Part shown: positions 5,110 to 6,271 of the stretch, piece after piece
How the letters are laid out: each line of letters begins with the position of its first letter
Position numbering within the stretch: the stretch's first letter is position 1
Position numbers and translations under genes: made by a program
The notes under the pieces: model-generated
Seen by the model: only the letters and a program-made list of their open reading frames with translations
The model's database searches: none
What the model was told of the DNA's origin: nothing
Origin: Ilumatobacter sp.
Lineage (GTDB): Bacteria > Actinomycetota > Acidimicrobiia > Acidimicrobiales > Ilumatobacteraceae
Assembly: GCA_029263275.1 (NCBI GenBank)
Contig: JAJCXU010000207.1
Coordinates: 1-6,271, forward strand
Reading direction: 5' to 3'
Length of the DNA: 6,271 nt

Positions 5110-6271
5110 TCACGCGGAACGTGTGCGGTCGCGGCGGGCGAGCCACCACGACGCGGCGAACACGAGCACGAACAGCCAGATGATCGGGCCGTCGCCGAGC
5201 TGCGTGTACCACGTGTCGCCGGTGCGCATCTCGACATCGGCGTAGAGCACGCGCTGTTCGCTGACCGACGTGCGCTGCAGGACGTCGCCGTCGCTGTTGA
5301 TGATCGCACTGAATCCGGTGGGAGCAGCTTGGATGACCCACCGGCCCGTCTCGATGGCGCGCAGCTGGCTTGAGGCGACCTGCTGGGTCTGCACGATGGT
5401 GCCGGTGTAGCTCGCGCCGTTGGTCGGGTTGATGATGACCGTCGCGCCGTCGGTGACGCCCTCCCGTGCTCGGCCACCGAAGAACACCTCCCACGAGATA
5501 ACTGTGCCAAGTTTCACGGGCTCGGCCTGGCCTTCGATTTCGAACGTAAGGACCGCGCGCTCGGTGCCAGACACCGCCTCACCGACTTGGTCGACAGCGC
5601 TCGTGATCTTCTCGAGCACACTACGAAATGGCACGAACTCACCAAACGGCACGCGGCGGACTTTGTCGTATCGGCTCGCCAGTTCGCCGTCTGGCATCAC
5701 GACCACGTGTGCGTTCGTATAGCGGTGAACCGTGGGGTCGGGAACGCGGACGTCCTCGGTGATCCCCACTGCGATCGGAACACCCAGTCGGGTGGCCTCG
5801 GCGGCGACGAGGTCGCGGATCGGTGAGGTCGAGAAGTCCTCGAACTCGGGTGTGCTGCGCCGATCGTTCACGTCGATCGTGTTCTCGGGCCAGAGCACGA
5901 AGTCGAGGTCGCGATCGGCATCGATCGTCGCCGTGGCTTCAAGGTGTCGTTGCGTGACGAGCGACGACGGCACCTCGAGTGCACTGGTGCCTTGCTTGCC
6001 ACCGCCCTGGACCGCCGCGACCGACAGCGTGTCACCGGTGGCTGAGCCCTTGGGGGCGACGAACGACACGAGGATCACGAGGGCCACTGCCACCCGCCCG
6101 ATGAAGTTGGGCAGCACCGTGCGGTCTCCACGCCGGAGCTGGCGGATCGCGGACCAGACGGCGGGCTGCACGTCAGCCAGCACGAAGCCGATCTGGAAGA
6201 CCACCCAGGTGAGCAGAATCGCGCCGCCGACGCCGGCAACAGGAGCCAGCGGCCCGCCGACTTGGGAGATG
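5110..6271 (-). CDS. lnt: Apolipoprotein N-acyltransferase, C-terminal part (5' end cut by window edge), catalytic Cys replaced by Ser
   Basis: Lnt transfers an acyl chain from a phospholipid to the N-terminal cysteine of membrane lipoproteins, using a nitrilase-like domain with a Glu-Lys-Cys triad on the outer face of the membrane. The frame is open to the right edge: 386 residues are visible (full-length Lnt is usually about 500), and those before the GTG at 6204 still look like Lnt membrane helices, so the start lies outside. Numbering from the first visible codon, there is a helix at about 8-33, another at 59-73, the carbon-nitrogen hydrolase domain at about 80-345, and a last helix at 360-378. 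WPENT carries E129, YDKVRRVPFGEFVP carries K203 and E211, and NPTNG lies at 281-285. Where ICYE or ICWE is expected the protein reads ISWE: S259 (codon 5496-5494, TCG) takes the nucleophile's place. It may be inactive, altered or a paralogue. Confidence 0.88.
   Translation of the reverse strand, partial: ISQVGGPLAPVAGVGGAILLTWVVFQIGFVLADVQPAVWSAIRQLRRGDRTVLPNFIGRVAVALVILVSFVAPKGSATGDTLSVAAVQGGGKQGTSALEVPSSLVTQRHLEATATIDADRDLDFVLWPENTIDVNDRRSTPEFEDFSTSPIRDLVAAEATRLGVPIAVGITEDVRVPDPTVHRYTNAHVVVMPDGELASRYDKVRRVPFGEFVPFRSVLEKITSAVDQVGEAVSGTERAVLTFEIEGQAEPVKLGTVISWEVFFGGRAREGVTDGATVIINPTNGASYTGTIVQTQQVASSQLRAIETGRWVIQAAPTGFSAIINSDGDVLQRTSVSEQRVLYADVEMRTGDTWYTQLGDGPIIWLFVLVFAASWWLARRDRTRSA

Noticed and set aside
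6202..6204. GTG as the lnt start
   Set aside because: The frame continues upstream to the window edge with membrane-helix sequence typical of Lnt, so this is an internal valine codon.

Overview
This is a high-GC, densely coded bacterial window with five genes on the minus strand and one on the plus strand. Gene style (an extracytoplasmic-function sigma factor with a zinc-finger tail, a very large acyl-CoA dehydrogenase, an apolipoprotein N-acyltransferase with an actinobacterial look) suggests an actinomycete-type organism. An acidimicrobial lineage such as Ilumatobacter is my guess from gene style only, not from a search.

Layout from left to right. Positions 1-930 (minus) hold an ECF sigma factor, cut by the left edge, with a zf-HC2-like module fused after region 4. 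Positions 1044-1946 (minus) hold an aldose 1-epimerase family protein. Positions 1980-2447 (plus) hold dtd, D-aminoacyl-tRNA deacylase, diverging from the epimerase across only 33 bases. A perfect 31-base palindrome (2456-2486) fills the gap between dtd and the converging acyl-CoA dehydrogenase gene (2504-4327, minus). Positions 4409-4978 (minus) hold a carboxymuconolactone decarboxylase/AhpD-fold protein without the CxxC pair. A repeat-rich gap (about 5025-5103) holds two copies of a 21-base repeat and small hairpins. Positions 5110-6271 (minus) hold the C-terminal part of apolipoprotein N-acyltransferase (lnt), cut by the right edge. No stretch over 300 bases lacks a gene.

The genes look like a mixture of housekeeping functions (tRNA proofreading, lipoprotein maturation, sugar mutarotation, acyl-CoA oxidation, regulation), not one pathway. 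The minus-strand genes lnt, the decarboxylase-like gene and the dehydrogenase could share transcripts, but gaps of 131 and 81 bases, the first of them repeat-filled, make one tight operon uncertain. I see no mobile element gene, RNA gene, CRISPR array or defence system, and nothing that amounts to a new multi-gene system. The observations most worth checking are a serine in place of the catalytic cysteine of Lnt, the fused zinc-finger sigma factor, and the two intergenic palindromic elements.
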